From: Aromatoleum toluvorans | GTDB taxonomy: Bacteria; Pseudomonadota; Gammaproteobacteria; Burkholderiales; Rhodocyclaceae | Reading direction: 5' to 3' | DNA length: 64,000 bases | Assembly: GCF_012910905.1 (NCBI RefSeq) | Contig: NZ_WTVN01000028.1 | Location: 1-64,000, forward strand | Shown here: positions 1 to 9,928 of the stretch, one piece after another | Numbering within the stretch: position 1 is the first letter of the stretch | How the letters are laid out: every line of letters starts with the position of its first letter | Notes under the pieces: generated by a model | Told to the model about the DNA's origin: nothing | Database searches by the model: none | Seen by the model: the letters and a program-made list of their open reading frames with translations, nothing else | Program-made: the position numbers and the translations under genes

Positions 1-181
1 CAGCGACGCTTGCTGCAGGAACCCCCGCGCTGCAATACGATACAAAGCTGAAGCGCACATTCGCTATCCTTGCGCCGTGTTTCCCTCCGCCGGGGGCGAC
101 CGCCCGCGCAGCCCCGGTTGCCACCCTGCGCGGCCTGCGGCGAAACTCGCGCCACCTTCCGACAACTTGCCGAACCACGAC
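1..181. other. Upstream region of macA; no gene seen
   Basis: This stretch precedes the MacA start. An in-frame GTG at 77 would lengthen MacA by 35 residues, but those residues are Pro/Arg/Gly-rich and would push the membrane anchor inward, so I treat the stretch as non-coding. No convincing Shine-Dalgarno or promoter is visible. Confidence 0.5.
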
Positions 182-1486
182 ATGACTGCAATCCCCGCGT
201 CCAAGCCGCGCCGCCTGCGCCGCGCCGTAATCGCCCTGGCCACTCTCGGCGTGCTGGGCGCGGGAGGCTGGTTCGCGTGGACGACGTACTTCGCGAAACC
301 CGACGAGCACGCGCGCTACCAGTTCGCAACCGTGACGCGCGGCGACATCGAGGACGTCGTCACCGCAACGGGCACGCTGCAGCCGCGCGACTACGTGGAC
401 GTCGGCGCACAGGTGTCGGGCCAGCTGAAGAAGATCCACGTCGAGATCGGCTCCGAAGTGAAGGCCGGCGATCTCCTCGCCGAGATCGACCCCGTGGTGC
501 TGCAGAGCCGCGTCGACGCGACCCGCGCCCAGCTGCGCAACCTGCGCGCCCAGCTGATGGACCGCGAAGCGAGCCGCACGCTCGCCGACGCGCAGTTGAA
601 GCGCCAGCGCAACCTGATGAGCGAAGATGCCACCACGCGCGAGACGCTGCAGAACGCCGAGGCCGCATTGCAGTCGGCGCAGGCACAGGTGGAGGCGATC
701 AAGGCGCAGATCGACCAGACGGAATCCAACCTGCGCGCCGACGAAGCCAACCTCAACTACGCGCGGATCTACGCGCCAATGTCGGGCACGGTGGTGTCGA
801 TCACCGCGCGCCAGGGCCAGACCCTGATCGCGAGCCAGCAGGCGCCGGTGATCCTGCGCGTCGCGGACCAGTCGACGATGACCGTGCAGACGCAGGTGTC
901 GGAAGCGGACGTGAGCCGCCTGCGCCTCGGCATGGACGCGTACTTCACGACCCTGGGCGGCAACAGCCGGCGCTGGGAAGGCAAGCTGCGCAAGATCGAG
1001 CCGACGCCGGTCGTGCAGAACAACGTGGTGCTCTACAACGCGCTGTTCGACGTCGCCAACCCCAACCAGGCGCTGATGACGCAGATGACGGCACAGGTGT
1101 TCTTCGTCGTCGCGTCGGCCAGGGACGCCCTGCTGGTGCCGATGTCGGCGCTCGCGGCCGGGCGCGGCGCACGCGCCGAACGCATGAAGGCCGCGGGCGG
1201 CGACGCACGTCCGCCCGCCGGAACGGGCGCGGGCGCGGCAGCGGGTGATGGCACCCGGGCGCCCGAAGCGAAGAAGGGTCCCGGTGGCACGCCGCGCACG
1301 GTCACGGTCAAGGTCGCGCCACCAGAAGGCCCGCTGCAGGACCGCCAGATCGAGGTCGGCGTACGCAGCCGCATCCAGGCCCAGGTACTGTCGGGTCTCG
1401 AGGAAGGCGAGCGCATCGTTTCCGGCATGGCTGCGGGCGACAAGGGTTCCGGCAGCGGCACGGCGCGCCGCACGCCACGCATATGA
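182..1486 (+). CDS. macA: MacA-type periplasmic adaptor of an ABC efflux pump
   Basis: The 434-residue protein has a basic N-terminus and a single membrane anchor (about residues 12-32), then the HlyD/MacA layout: a lipoyl-like half ([20 protein letters not shown]), a long alpha-helical hairpin, the second lipoyl half and beta-barrel regions. MacA links the inner-membrane ABC transporter MacB to an outer-membrane TolC channel and stimulates its ATPase. The next gene, macB, overlaps by 4 bases (ATGA), and a TolC-like gene follows. A Gly/Ala/Pro-rich low-complexity insert at about residues 326-372 is unusual for the family. The ATG at 182 is chosen because it places the anchor at the N-terminus. 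Confidence 0.9.
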   Translation: MTAIPASKPRRLRRAVIALATLGVLGAGGWFAWTTYFAKPDEHARYQFATVTRGDIEDVVTATGTLQPRDYVDVGAQVSGQLKKIHVEIGSEVKAGDLLAEIDPVVLQSRVDATRAQLRNLRAQLMDREASRTLADAQLKRQRNLMSEDATTRETLQNAEAALQSAQAQVEAIKAQIDQTESNLRADEANLNYARIYAPMSGTVVSITARQGQTLIASQQAPVILRVADQSTMTVQTQVSEADVSRLRLGMDAYFTTLGGNSRRWEGKLRKIEPTPVVQNNVVLYNALFDVANPNQALMTQMTAQVFFVVASARDALLVPMSALAAGRGARAERMKAAGGDARPPAGTGAGAAAGDGTRAPEAKKGPGGTPRTVTVKVAPPEGPLQDRQIEVGVRSRIQAQVLSGLEEGERIVSGMAAGDKGSGSGTARRTPRI

Positions 1487-3471
1487 AAGCCGAACCGCTG
1501 ATCGCCGGGCTGGACCAGGATTCGCCGCAGCGGCGGGTGTCGGGCGAGCCGCTGATCGCGCTGTCGGGCATCACGAAGACCTTCCGCACCGGCGAGCTCG
1601 CCGTCGAGGTCCTGCACGGCATCGACCTGACGATCTATCCGGGCGAATTCGTCGCCATCGTCGGCAGCTCGGGGTCGGGCAAGTCCACGCTGATGAACAT
1701 CCTCGGCTGCCTCGACCGCCCCACCACCGGCACCTACCGCTTCATGGGGCGCGACGTCGCGGGATTCGACCGCGACGAGCTCGCGCGGCTGCGGCGCGAA
1801 ACCTTCGGCTTCGTGTTCCAGAGCTACAACCTGATCGGCGGCGCGAGCGCACGCGAGAACGTCGAGGTACCGGCCGTCTATTCGGGCATGCCGCCCGCGG
1901 AGCGCCATGCGCGCGCGAGCGAGCTCCTCGGTTCGCTGGGTCTGGCCGAGCGCACCGGGCACCGCCCCAGCCAGCTGTCCGGCGGCCAGCAGCAGCGCGT
2001 GTCGATCGCGCGCGCGCTGATGAACGGCGGCCGCGTGATCCTCGCCGACGAACCGACCGGCGCGCTCGACAGCAAGAGCGGCGCCGAGGTGATGCAGCTC
2101 CTGCGCGGGCTCTCGGCGGCCGGGCATACGATCATCCTGATCACGCACGAGCGCGAGGTCGCCGAGCAGGCACAGCGCATCATCGAGATCCGCGACGGCG
2201 ACATCGTCTCCGACCCCGGCCCGCGCCCGCCGACCGGCCCCGAGCCGGACTTCGCGCCGCACATCGACCGCACCTCGCACCTCTCGGACCTCGTCGAAGC
2301 GACGCGCACGGCCCTGCGGGCGCTGCGCGCCAACCTCTTCCGCGCCGCGCTGACGTTGCTCGGCATCGTCATCGGCGTCGCCGCGGTGATCGCGATGCTG
2401 GCGATCGGCGACGGCGCCAAGCAGGACGTGATCGACCGCATCAGCTCGATGGGCACGAACCTGCTCACCGTGCGGCCCGGCGCACCGAACCAGCGCGGCC
2501 GCGAGACGACCGCGACGCTGGTGCCGGACGACGTCAGGGCGATCGGCGAGTTGCCGAACGTGCTCGCGGCCGTGCCCGAGCAGAGCACCGGCGTGACGGT
2601 GCGCTACGGCACCTCCGACTATCGCTCCTCGGCGACCGCCACCGGCGCAGACTACACGATCGCGCGCGACTGGCCGGTCGCGCACGGCACCTTCTTCAGC
2701 GCGGACGACGAGCGCCGCTACGCGACGGTCACCGCGATCGGCCAGACCGTCGCGAAGGCCCTGTTCGGCGACGAGGATCCGGTCGGCAAGTACGTACTCG
2801 TGAACAACCTCGTATTCCAGGTCGTCGGCGTGATGGGGCCGATGGGTGCGACGCCCTGGGGTTCGGACCAGGACGACGTGATCTTCGTGCCGTTCACCAC
2901 CGGCAGCCTGCGCCTCACCGGCCAGCGCCACCTGCGCAGCGCGATCGTCGCCGTCGAGGACGTCGCGCAGATCGACGACACGCAGGAAGCCGTGCGCACG
3001 CTGCTGCAGGCGCGCCACTCGGGTATCGAAGACTTCCAGATCCGCAACATGGCGCAGATCATCGAGAGCGCGTCGGAAACGCAGAACACGCTGACCGTGC
3101 TGCTCGGCACCGTCGCGGCGATCTCGCTGCTGGTGGGCGGTATCGGCGTGATGAACATCATGCTCGTGTCGGTCACCGAGCGCACGCGCGAGATCGGCAT
3201 CCGCATGGCGACCGGCGCGCGCATGAAGAACATCCTGCAGCAGTTCCTGATCGAGGCGCTGGTCGTCTCCGCGCTGGGCGGGCTGATCGGGGTCGCCGTC
3301 GGCCTTGGCGCGGCGGCGGTCATCGAAGCCTTCGACAAGCCCGTCGTGTATTCGCTGTTCCCGGTGCTGCTCGCGTTCGGCTGCGCCTTCGCCACCGGCC
3401 TCATATTCGGCTACCTGCCCGCGCGCAAGGCCGCCCGGCTCGACCCGGTCGTCGCGCTTGCGTCGGAGTGA
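1483..3471 (+). CDS. macB: MacB-type macrolide/peptide export ABC transporter
   Basis: The 662-residue protein fuses an N-terminal ATPase to a MacB permease. Walker A is GSSGSGKST (61-69), the signature LSGGQ starts at 165, and Walker B VILADEP is at 185-191. The permease begins with a membrane helix near residue 290 ([20 protein letters not shown]), followed by a large periplasmic domain and three C-terminal helices that include [20 protein letters not shown], typical of the FtsX/MacB family. Known members export macrolides, lipopeptides or siderophores by a mechanotransmission cycle with MacA and TolC. It overlaps macA by 4 bases and is followed 8 bp later by the outer-membrane gene. The substrate cannot be read from sequence. 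Confidence 0.93.
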   Translation: MKAEPLIAGLDQDSPQRRVSGEPLIALSGITKTFRTGELAVEVLHGIDLTIYPGEFVAIVGSSGSGKSTLMNILGCLDRPTTGTYRFMGRDVAGFDRDELARLRRETFGFVFQSYNLIGGASARENVEVPAVYSGMPPAERHARASELLGSLGLAERTGHRPSQLSGGQQQRVSIARALMNGGRVILADEPTGALDSKSGAEVMQLLRGLSAAGHTIILITHEREVAEQAQRIIEIRDGDIVSDPGPRPPTGPEPDFAPHIDRTSHLSDLVEATRTALRALRANLFRAALTLLGIVIGVAAVIAMLAIGDGAKQDVIDRISSMGTNLLTVRPGAPNQRGRETTATLVPDDVRAIGELPNVLAAVPEQSTGVTVRYGTSDYRSSATATGADYTIARDWPVAHGTFFSADDERRYATVTAIGQTVAKALFGDEDPVGKYVLVNNLVFQVVGVMGPMGATPWGSDQDDVIFVPFTTGSLRLTGQRHLRSAIVAVEDVAQIDDTQEAVRTLLQARHSGIEDFQIRNMAQIIESASETQNTLTVLLGTVAAISLLVGGIGVMNIMLVSVTERTREIGIRMATGARMKNILQQFLIEALVVSALGGLIGVAVGLGAAAVIEAFDKPVVYSLFPVLLAFGCAFATGLIFGYLPARKAARLDPVVALASE

Positions 3472-3479
3472 TCCCATCG

Positions 3480-4907
3480 ATGAAGCCCACCCTTCCGCGC
3501 CGGCTCACGCCGCTCTTCGCCGCCAGTCTCCTGCTTGCCCTGTCCGCGTGCGCGGTCACCGAACCGGTGACGCGGGCGGACATCGCCGTGCCCGACGGCT
3601 GGATCGAACCTGCCGCGAACGGCGCCATCCCGCCCGACCCGCAGTGGTGGCGCGGCTTCGCCTCGGACCGGCTGGACGCCCTGATCACCGCGGCGGTCGC
3701 GGACAACCCGGACTTCCGCGCCGCCGTCGAGCGCGTCCGCCAGGCGGAGATCGCGCTGCACGTGGCCGGCACCTCGCTGCTGCCCGCGGCCAATGTCGGC
3801 GGCGACACGGCGTGGCGGCGCACCGACCCGGGCAACGGCGCGCGCGCGTTCGATAGCGAATCTTCCGGCGCGAGCCTGTCGATCAGCTACGAGGTCGACC
3901 TGTGGGGCCGGCTCGCGGCGGGCGTGCGCGGCGCCGAGGCGAGCTTCACCGCCAGCCGCCACGACCACGATGCGGCACGCCTGACGCTCGTTTCCAGCGT
4001 TGCCACGACCTATTTCCAGCTCCTCGCCGCGCGCGAGCGGCTCGTCATCGCGCGCGACAACCTCGCGATCGCGGAACGCGTGTTCGCCATCGTCGAGACG
4101 CGCTACCGCAACGGTGCCGCCTCCGCACTAGATGTCAGCCGCCAGCGCAGCACGGTGCTGGCGCAACGCGCCGCCCTGCTGCCGCTCGAGACGCTCGAAC
4201 GCCAGACGCACAGCGCGCTGGCGCTCCTCGTCGGGCGGACGCCACAGGACTTCCGCCTCGACGTCGAACCCTTCGCGACCTTGGCGGTGCCCGCGGTCGC
4301 CCCCGGCCTGCCGGCGGAACTCCTCGTGCGCCGCCCCGACCTCGCCGGTGCCGAGGCCCAGCTCGCCGCAGCCGACGCCGATGTCGCAGCAACCCGCGCG
4401 GCGCTGCTGCCACGCATCCAGCTGTCGGGCTCGGCGGGACTCGCCAGCACGGCGCTGCTGTCGCTCGCCAACCCGGTCAGCACCCTGGGCCTCGGCGCCA
4501 ACCTCGCGCACACGCTGTTCGACGGCGGGCGCCTGCGCGACGACGTCGAAGCCGCACGCTCGCGCCGGCGCGCGCTGGTCGAGAACTACCGTTCGGCCGT
4601 GCACGTGGCGTTGAAGGAAGTCGAGGACGCGCTGGGCAACGCCGACCGCGACCGCCGCCTCGAGGACAGCCAGCAGGAGATCAGCCGCGAGGCCGCACGC
4701 AGCCTGCGCCTGGCAGAACTGCGCTACCGCGAGGGCGCCGACGAATTGCTCACGGTCCTCGACGCCCAGCGCACGCTGTTCCAGGCGCAGGACCAGCTCG
4801 CCCAGCAGCGGCTCGCGCGGCTCAACGACGCGGTGACGCTGTACAAGGCGCTCGGCGGCGGGTGGACGAACCCCGCCGCGGCGACGTCACCTTCCGCACC
4901 CGGCTGA
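3480..4907 (+). CDS. TolC/NodT-family outer membrane efflux lipoprotein
   Basis: The 475-residue protein carries a lipoprotein signal (LLLALSAC, lipidated Cys near residue 22) and two repeats of the outer-membrane efflux protein fold, as in NodT/OprM proteins. Characteristic stretches include [20 protein letters not shown] and [19 protein letters not shown]. It should form the trimeric outer-membrane duct for the MacAB pump encoded just upstream (8-bp gap to macB). The ATG at 3480 is chosen because it gives a clean lipoprotein signal; the reading frame stays open far upstream, but that part is an out-of-frame shadow of macB. The gene ends the operon; 198 bp follow before ftrA. Confidence 0.9.
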   Translation: MKPTLPRRLTPLFAASLLLALSACAVTEPVTRADIAVPDGWIEPAANGAIPPDPQWWRGFASDRLDALITAAVADNPDFRAAVERVRQAEIALHVAGTSLLPAANVGGDTAWRRTDPGNGARAFDSESSGASLSISYEVDLWGRLAAGVRGAEASFTASRHDHDAARLTLVSSVATTYFQLLAARERLVIARDNLAIAERVFAIVETRYRNGAASALDVSRQRSTVLAQRAALLPLETLERQTHSALALLVGRTPQDFRLDVEPFATLAVPAVAPGLPAELLVRRPDLAGAEAQLAAADADVAATRAALLPRIQLSGSAGLASTALLSLANPVSTLGLGANLAHTLFDGGRLRDDVEAARSRRRALVENYRSAVHVALKEVEDALGNADRDRRLEDSQQEISREAARSLRLAELRYREGADELLTVLDAQRTLFQAQDQLAQQRLARLNDAVTLYKALGGGWTNPAAATSPSAPG

Positions 4908-5000
4908 CGGCCGCACGGCGCTGAAGCGCTGTACACCACGCATTCCACGGTCTGCAGCCCACCCCCTGGGCAGAGGGTGTCGCCATATGCCGACGTCTAC

Positions 5001-5041
5001 TTGCGAGTGATTCGCATTATCCTTATTATTCGTACTCGCAA
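5001..5041. promoter_or_regulatory. Fur-like operator in front of the ferrous iron uptake operon
   Basis: A perfect 8-bp inverted repeat, TTGCGAGT (5001-5008) and ACTCGCAA (5034-5041), brackets an AT-rich core. On the minus strand the core contains GATAATGCGAATCA, close to the Fur half-site pattern GATAATGATAATCA. It lies 65 bp before the ATG of an iron-transport gene. Assignment to Fur is inference from motif and context. Confidence 0.6.
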
Positions 5042-5105
5042 ATCAGACCGGGACGGCCGAAGGTCCGCCCCTTCGCAAACAACAAGCAAACAAGGAAGGA
5101 AATTC

Positions 5106-5651
5106 ATGTCCCGCTTCACGCTCCGCGCGCTGTCAATCGCCGCCCTCGCCTCCCTGTCGTTCGCCGCGAACGCCCTCGAATATCCGATCGGCAACCCGCA
5201 GCAACGCAACGGCATGGAAATCGCCGCGGTCTACCTGCAGCCGATCGAGATGGAGCCGGAAGGCATGATGAAGAAGGCGTCCGAGACCGACATCCACATC
5301 GAGGCCGACATCCGCGCGCTGGCGAACAACCCGAACGGCTTCGAGGAAGGCAGCTGGATCCCCTACCTGACCGTGAAGTTCGAGATCACCAAGGTCGGCA
5401 GCGACTGGAAGCTCAGCGGCGACTTCATGCCGATGGTGGCGAACGACGGCCCGCACTACGGCGACAACGTCAAGCTCGCCGGCCCGGGCAAGTACAAGGT
5501 GAAGTACACGATCCTGCCGCCGGGCGCGAGCCACGGCAGCCACTTCGGCCGCCACACCGACCGCGCCACCGGCGTGCGCCCGTGGTTCAAGCCCTTCGAG
5601 GTCGAGAACGAATTCACCTACGCCGGCATCGGCAAGAAGGGCGGCTACTGA
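5106..5651 (+). CDS. ftrA: FtrA/P19 (FetP)-type periplasmic ferrous iron binding protein
   Basis: The 181-residue precursor has a signal peptide (cleavage near ANA/LEY) and the Tp34/P19 iron-transport fold, with recognisable segments MEIAAVYLQPIEMEPEGMM and DIHIEADIRALANNPNGFEE. Family members bind copper and iron through Met, His and Glu side chains and feed FTR1-type permeases. The ATG at 5106 follows AAGGAAGGAAATTC and precedes the signal peptide; the longer frame upstream runs through the Fur-like operator. The next gene starts at its stop codon (1-base overlap). Together with ftrB, ftrC and ftrD below it makes the FtrABCD ferrous iron uptake system known from Bordetella, Brucella and Burkholderia. 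Confidence 0.9.
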   Translation: MSRFTLRALSIAALASLSFAANALEYPIGNPQQRNGMEIAAVYLQPIEMEPEGMMKKASETDIHIEADIRALANNPNGFEEGSWIPYLTVKFEITKVGSDWKLSGDFMPMVANDGPHYGDNVKLAGPGKYKVKYTILPPGASHGSHFGRHTDRATGVRPWFKPFEVENEFTYAGIGKKGGY

Positions 5652-7171
5652 TGCGCGCCGCACGCATTGCCCGCACGGCGATCGCCGTCGCCGTGGCGGG
5701 CCTGTCGTGCGCGAGCCAGGCCGCGCCGACGGCGCAGGACAAGCTGCTCGCCGAACTGAAGCGGCTCGCCGAGCGCGTCGAGAAGCTCGAGAAGCGCAAC
5801 ACCGAGCTCGAAGCCAGGCTCGCGGCGGGCACCGCCGCACCGGCACCCGGATTGGCGCAGCGCGTCCAGGCGCTGGAGCAGGCGAACCAGGAACTGGCCG
5901 CGAGCCTCGAGAGCGACCGCATCAGCGAACGCGACCCCGAAATCGCCATCCGCCTCAAGTCCATCGAGGAGCGCACGAACAACATGGGGGCGCCCACCAA
6001 GCTGGCGGGCGCGCTCGAGGGGATCCAGGTCGAAGGCAGCGTCGCCGCGGTGGCCCAGCGCATCAACGGTGGCGCGCGCACCGACGGCAAGGCCGAGTCG
6101 CAGCTGTCGTGGCGTGGCGATCTCGGCATCACGGTGCCGGCCGGCGACATCGGCCGCGGCACGGGCGAGTTCTTCACGCAACTACGCGTGGGCCAGGGCG
6201 AGCGCGACAGTTTCACGCAGTTGCAGCCGACCTTCACCGGCGCCTTCAACAGCCTCGCCTTCCAGGGCGACGCGGATGCAAGCAAGACCTTCGCGATCGT
6301 CGCACAGGCTTGGTACCAGCTCACGACGCCGCTCGGCGACAGCGCGAATTCGCCGCACAGCCTGCAATTCACGGTCGGCAAGATGGACCCCTTCGTGTTC
6401 TTCGATCAGAACGCGATCGCCGACAACGAGGCGGAGAAGTTCCTCAACAACGTCTTCGTGCATAACCCGCTGCTCGACTCGGGCGGCGCGGTCGGCGTCG
6501 ATGAGTTCGGCTTCACCCCCGGCGTGCGCGTCGCCTACCGCAACGAGATGAACAAGCCCGACTGGTGGCAGATCTCGCTCGCCGCTTTCGGCGCCGGCAA
6601 TGGCGCGACCTTCGGCCGCAGCTTCGACAAGCCCTTCGTGATCGGCCAGCTCGAATACGGCCGCAAGAACTACGGCTTCGACGGCACCTATCGCCTGTAT
6701 GCATGGCGCAATCCGCAGTTCGAGGGCTTCGACCCCGCGCGCGGGGAACACGCCACCACCGGCTGGGGCGCGAGCGTCGACCAGCGCGTGCATGAGGATG
6801 TGACGCTGTTCGCGCGCTACGGCCAGTCGAGCTCGGGCAAGGCGGCGTTCGACCGCGCGTTCACGATCGGCGGCGAGCTGACCGGCGATGCGTGGGACCG
6901 CGGCGCGGACAGCGTCGGCCTCGCGTGGGCCTGGCTGCGCTCGAGTAGCGACTTCCGCCGCGAGGCTGCGGGCCTGGTGGATGACGAAGGCGCCGCCGTC
7001 TTCGGCTACACCCCGCGTGGCGCGGAACAAGTCGCGGAGCTGTACTACCGCTGGCACCTGAACGACCAGCTGTCCTTGACGCCCGACCTGCAGTACGTGC
7101 GCCGCGCCGCGGCGAACCGCGACGCGAAGAACATGACCGCCTTCGGGGTGCGCGCCCTGTATGCGTTCTGA
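5651..7171 (+). CDS. Outer membrane porin with N-terminal coiled coil, inside the ftr operon
   Basis: The 506-residue protein has a signal peptide (ending SCASQA/AP), then a heptad-patterned coiled coil (about residues 25-110: LAELKRLAERVEKLEKRNTE), and a carbohydrate-porin-like beta-barrel that ends in the aromatic residue of AFGVRALYAF. It fits coiled-coil-bearing, OprB-like porins that trimerise through the periplasmic helix. Its start overlaps the ftrA stop by one base, so it is translated with the ferrous iron transporter. It may let iron or a small chelate cross the outer membrane for FtrA; this is inference. A sugar porin recruited by chance is the alternative. Confidence 0.8.
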   Translation: MRAARIARTAIAVAVAGLSCASQAAPTAQDKLLAELKRLAERVEKLEKRNTELEARLAAGTAAPAPGLAQRVQALEQANQELAASLESDRISERDPEIAIRLKSIEERTNNMGAPTKLAGALEGIQVEGSVAAVAQRINGGARTDGKAESQLSWRGDLGITVPAGDIGRGTGEFFTQLRVGQGERDSFTQLQPTFTGAFNSLAFQGDADASKTFAIVAQAWYQLTTPLGDSANSPHSLQFTVGKMDPFVFFDQNAIADNEAEKFLNNVFVHNPLLDSGGAVGVDEFGFTPGVRVAYRNEMNKPDWWQISLAAFGAGNGATFGRSFDKPFVIGQLEYGRKNYGFDGTYRLYAWRNPQFEGFDPARGEHATTGWGASVDQRVHEDVTLFARYGQSSSGKAAFDRAFTIGGELTGDAWDRGADSVGLAWAWLRSSSDFRREAAGLVDDEGAAVFGYTPRGAEQVAELYYRWHLNDQLSLTPDLQYVRRAAANRDAKNMTAFGVRALYAF

Positions 7172-7193
7172 GCGCCAGCGCGCCTGCCGCCCT

Positions 7194-7230
7194 GCCCGGC
7201 TCCCCGCCGGGCGGGGCTTTTGCGTTTTTT
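7194..7230 (+). terminator. Hairpin with T-rich tail between porin and ftrB
   Basis: GCCCGGC (7194-7200) pairs with GCCGGGC (7206-7212) across a 5-base loop, followed by GGGGCTTTTGCGTTTTTT. It has the form of an intrinsic terminator but lies inside the ftr gene run, so it may be a partial terminator that lowers ftrBCD relative to ftrA and the porin. Confidence 0.6.
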
Positions 7231-7249
7231 CGGTGAGATTCCGCCAGCC

Positions 7250-7606
7250 ATGATTCCTGCCAGCCCGATGATTCCCGCCACCGTCCTTGCGGCGGCATTT
7301 GCCTTCGGCGCCCTTGCCACACCCGCCGTCGCCCGCGCCGAGATGCCCACCTTCGAGGTCGTCGCCGAAAACGGCCGCTTCACGCCCGAGACGATCGAAG
7401 TCCCCGCCAACACCCGCTTCCGCCTGCAGCTGACGAACCGCAACGCCGGCCCGGAGGAATTCGAGACTTCCTCCCCGTTCAAGGAACTGGTCGTCGGACC
7501 GGGCGTCACGCGCAGCACGATCTTTCCGCCACTGAAACCGGGCACCTACCCCTTCTTCGGCGAGTTCCATCCCGAGACGGCGAAGGGCCGCTTCGTCGCG
7601 AAGTAA
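7250..7606 (+). CDS. ftrB: FtrB-type cupredoxin-like periplasmic protein
   Basis: The 118-residue precursor carries a signal peptide (about residues 1-31) and a small cupredoxin fold: FEVVAENGRFTPETIEVPAN, then a C-terminal YPFFGEFHPETAKGRFV. There is no Cys in the mature protein, so a standard type-1 blue copper site is absent. FtrB proteins are proposed to oxidise ferrous iron before FTR1 uptake. The ATG at 7250 is used; an alternative ATG at 7268 would still leave a signal peptide. It is 21 bp upstream of the FTR1 gene. Confidence 0.85.
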   Translation: MIPASPMIPATVLAAAFAFGALATPAVARAEMPTFEVVAENGRFTPETIEVPANTRFRLQLTNRNAGPEEFETSSPFKELVVGPGVTRSTIFPPLKPGTYPFFGEFHPETAKGRFVAK

Positions 7607-7627
7607 GGCATTCCGGAGACACGCACC

Positions 7628-8446
7628 ATGGGCAACGCACTCTTCATCGTGTGGCGCGAGAGCGTCGAGGCGATCCTGATCATCAGCATCCTGCTCGCGT
7701 GGATCCGCACGCGCGACGACACGCGGATCGGCGTCCATCACCTGTGGGCGGGCGTCGCCGGCGGGCTCGCGCTGGCGGGCTTTCTCGCGCTGGCGATGCT
7801 GGGCGTGCATGGCTGGCTCGCGGCCGGCGCACTAGAGGTGTTCCAGACGGCGATCGTGTTCGTCGCGGCAGGCCTCATCACGCACATGGTGCTGTGGATG
7901 CGCGCCCACGGCCGCCACATGAAGCGCGAGCTCGAATCCGGCCTCTCGCACGCGGCGGAGTCCGCCGGCGGCGCCTCGGTCGCGATGCTCGCGGCGATCG
8001 CGGTGGGCCGCGAAGGCGCGGAAACCGTGCTCTTCCTGTACGGACTGGCGATGGAGCAGTCGGGCGACACGCTCGCGCGCCTCTTCGCCGGGGCGGGCAT
8101 CGGCTTCGTGCTGGCGCTCGCGACCGCGTGGGTGATCCTGTCCGGCGCACGCTGGCTGCCCAGCCGCCTGTTCTTCCGCGCGAGCGAAGTCGTGCTCCTG
8201 CTGCTCGCCGTAGCGCTGCTGGTGTCCGGCGTCGAGCGCCTGATCGACATGGAATGGCTACCACCGCTGATGGAGCCGGTGTGGGACAGCTCCGCGCTGC
8301 TCGACGACGGCAGCACCGCGGGCGGCATCGCCGCGGCCTTCGCCGGCTATCGCGCCCAGCCCTCGCTGATGGTGCTGATCGCGTGGCTGGGCTACTGGGG
8401 CGTGGTCGCGCTACTCGGACGCCTGCAGCGGAGGTCGGCGGCATGA
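7628..8446 (+). CDS. ftrC: FTR1-family high-affinity iron permease
   Basis: The 272-residue polytopic membrane protein has the two REXXE iron-binding motifs of the FTR1/EfeU family: RESVE at 10-14 in helix 1 and REGAE at 128-132 in helix 4. Seven hydrophobic segments can be followed. It is the inner-membrane iron channel of the FtrABCD system. The stop overlaps the ftrD start (ATGA), which implies translational coupling. ftrB is immediately upstream. Confidence 0.95.
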   Translation: MGNALFIVWRESVEAILIISILLAWIRTRDDTRIGVHHLWAGVAGGLALAGFLALAMLGVHGWLAAGALEVFQTAIVFVAAGLITHMVLWMRAHGRHMKRELESGLSHAAESAGGASVAMLAAIAVGREGAETVLFLYGLAMEQSGDTLARLFAGAGIGFVLALATAWVILSGARWLPSRLFFRASEVVLLLLAVALLVSGVERLIDMEWLPPLMEPVWDSSALLDDGSTAGGIAAAFAGYRAQPSLMVLIAWLGYWGVVALLGRLQRRSAA

Positions 8447-9831
8447 ACACCTGCACCTCGACCGCAATGCCGGCCTCCCCGCGCCTTGCGCGCGTCGGGG
8501 AGCTGATGCGCCGCCACCGCGGCTGGATCCTCGGCGCGCAGTGGGTGATCCTTGCCGCCTACCTGTTCCTCGTCGTCACGCCCGCGTTCCTGCCGCTGCC
8601 GGAATCCGGCGCGCACCTGTGGGACAACCTGACGCTGTTCGCGCAGTTCGCCTTCTGGGGCATCTGGTGGCCCTTCGTGCTGGTGTCGATGATGCTGATG
8701 GGGCGCGTGTGGTGCGGCGTGATGTGCCCGGAAGGCTTCGTCTCCGAGCAGGTGTCGCGCTTCGGCCTCGGGCGCCCGGTGCCGCGCTGGATCAAGTGGG
8801 GCGGCTGGCCCTTCGTCGCCTTCCTCGGCACGACCATCTACGGCCAGCTCGTGAGCGTGTACGAGTACCCCAAGGCGGCGCTGCTGGTGCTCGGCGGTTC
8901 GACCGTCGCGGCGATTGCGGTGGGCCTGGTCTACGGCCGCAACAAGCGCGTGTGGTGCCGCCACCTGTGCCCCGTGAATGGCGTCTTCGGCCTGCTCGCG
9001 CGGCTCGCGCCGGTGCATTTCCGCACCGACCGCGAGGCGTGGGAGTCGTACGGCGCGAAGAAGGTGATCCCGATCAACTGCGCGCCGCTGGTCGACATCC
9101 GCCGCATGGAAAGCGCCGCCGACTGCCACATGTGCGGACGTTGCGCCGGCCATCGCGACGCGGTGAATCTCGCCGCGCGCGTGCCCGGCAGCGAGGTCGC
9201 CAGGCTCGATGCGCAGGATGCGGACCGCTGGGAAGTGCGCCTGCTGGTGTTCGGCATCATCGGCACCGCGATCGGCGCCTTCCAGTGGTCGGCCTCTCCG
9301 TGGTTCGTGCGCGCGAAACTCGCTGCCGCGGAATGGCTGGTCGAGCGCGACGCCTTCGCGCTGCTCGGCGACGACATCCCGTGGTGGCTGCTGACGCATT
9401 ACCCGGAAGCGAACGACGTGTTCACGTGGCTCGACGGCCTGATGATCCTCGCCTACATCGGCGTGACTGCGCTGCTGCTCGGCGGCTGGATCACGCTGTG
9501 GCTGCGCGTCGCGGCGGGCCTGCTGGGCGACGCGGCGCAACGCCTGCGCCTTGCCTACGCGCTGATCCCGCTCGGCGGCGCCGGCGTGTTCCTCGGGCTC
9601 TCCGGCCTCACCGTGACGTTGCTCAGCGCCGAGGGCATGATCCTCACGATGCTGCCCGAGGCGCGTGCCACCCTGCTCGCTACCGCGGCGCTCGCGAGTC
9701 TCGTCCTCGCGTCCCTGCACCTCCGCCGCACGCCGGCGACTATCGCACGCCGGCTGGCGGCGTTTCTCGCCTTCGCCACCGCAGCTGCTGCGGCAGTCGT
9801 GCCGTGGGTGCTGATGTTTTACGTCTGGTAG
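8443..9831 (+). CDS. ftrD: FtrD-type membrane polyferredoxin (4Fe-4S)
   Basis: The 462-residue membrane protein combines several helices with polyferredoxin cysteines: WCGVMCPEG (C91, C95), WCRHLCPVNG (C172, C176) and a third cluster NCAPLV...DCHMCGRC. This is the NapH/RdxA-like layout of FtrD, thought to pass electrons out of or into the iron permease complex during uptake. The ATG at 8443 overlaps the ftrC stop by 4 bases; the frame is open further upstream only as a shadow of ftrC. It closes the ftr operon. 97 bp with an inverted repeat separate it from the molybdenum hydroxylase genes. Confidence 0.92.
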   Translation: MNTCTSTAMPASPRLARVGELMRRHRGWILGAQWVILAAYLFLVVTPAFLPLPESGAHLWDNLTLFAQFAFWGIWWPFVLVSMMLMGRVWCGVMCPEGFVSEQVSRFGLGRPVPRWIKWGGWPFVAFLGTTIYGQLVSVYEYPKAALLVLGGSTVAAIAVGLVYGRNKRVWCRHLCPVNGVFGLLARLAPVHFRTDREAWESYGAKKVIPINCAPLVDIRRMESAADCHMCGRCAGHRDAVNLAARVPGSEVARLDAQDADRWEVRLLVFGIIGTAIGAFQWSASPWFVRAKLAAAEWLVERDAFALLGDDIPWWLLTHYPEANDVFTWLDGLMILAYIGVTALLLGGWITLWLRVAAGLLGDAAQRLRLAYALIPLGGAGVFLGLSGLTVTLLSAEGMILTMLPEARATLLATAALASLVLASLHLRRTPATIARRLAAFLAFATAAAAAVVPWVLMFYVW

Positions 9832-9869
9832 GGCCTTACGCGCAGGTCGATCTCGCTGCACAAATCATC

Positions 9870-9888
9870 TACCCTGATGGACAGGGTA
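9870..9888. promoter_or_regulatory. Inverted repeat upstream of the molybdenum hydroxylase operon
   Basis: TACCCTG (9870-9876) and CAGGGTA (9882-9888) form a perfect 7-bp inverted repeat with a 5-base spacer, 40 bp before the ATG of the iron-sulfur subunit. It could be an operator or the start of a 5' hairpin; no regulator gene is adjacent. Confidence 0.35.
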
Positions 9889-9928
9889 CCCGGCACGAGA
9901 CCGGGGCCTCTCCAACAGGAGATTGCAG

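Noticed and set aside
1033-3477. 814-codon minus-strand open frame opposite macA/macB
   Set aside because: Arg/His/Asp-rich composition with no family motif; it mirrors the codon structure of the plus-strand genes.
5106-5651. Longer ftrA from 4977
   Set aside because: The extra 43 codons run through the Fur-like operator and lie before a proper signal peptide and Shine-Dalgarno.
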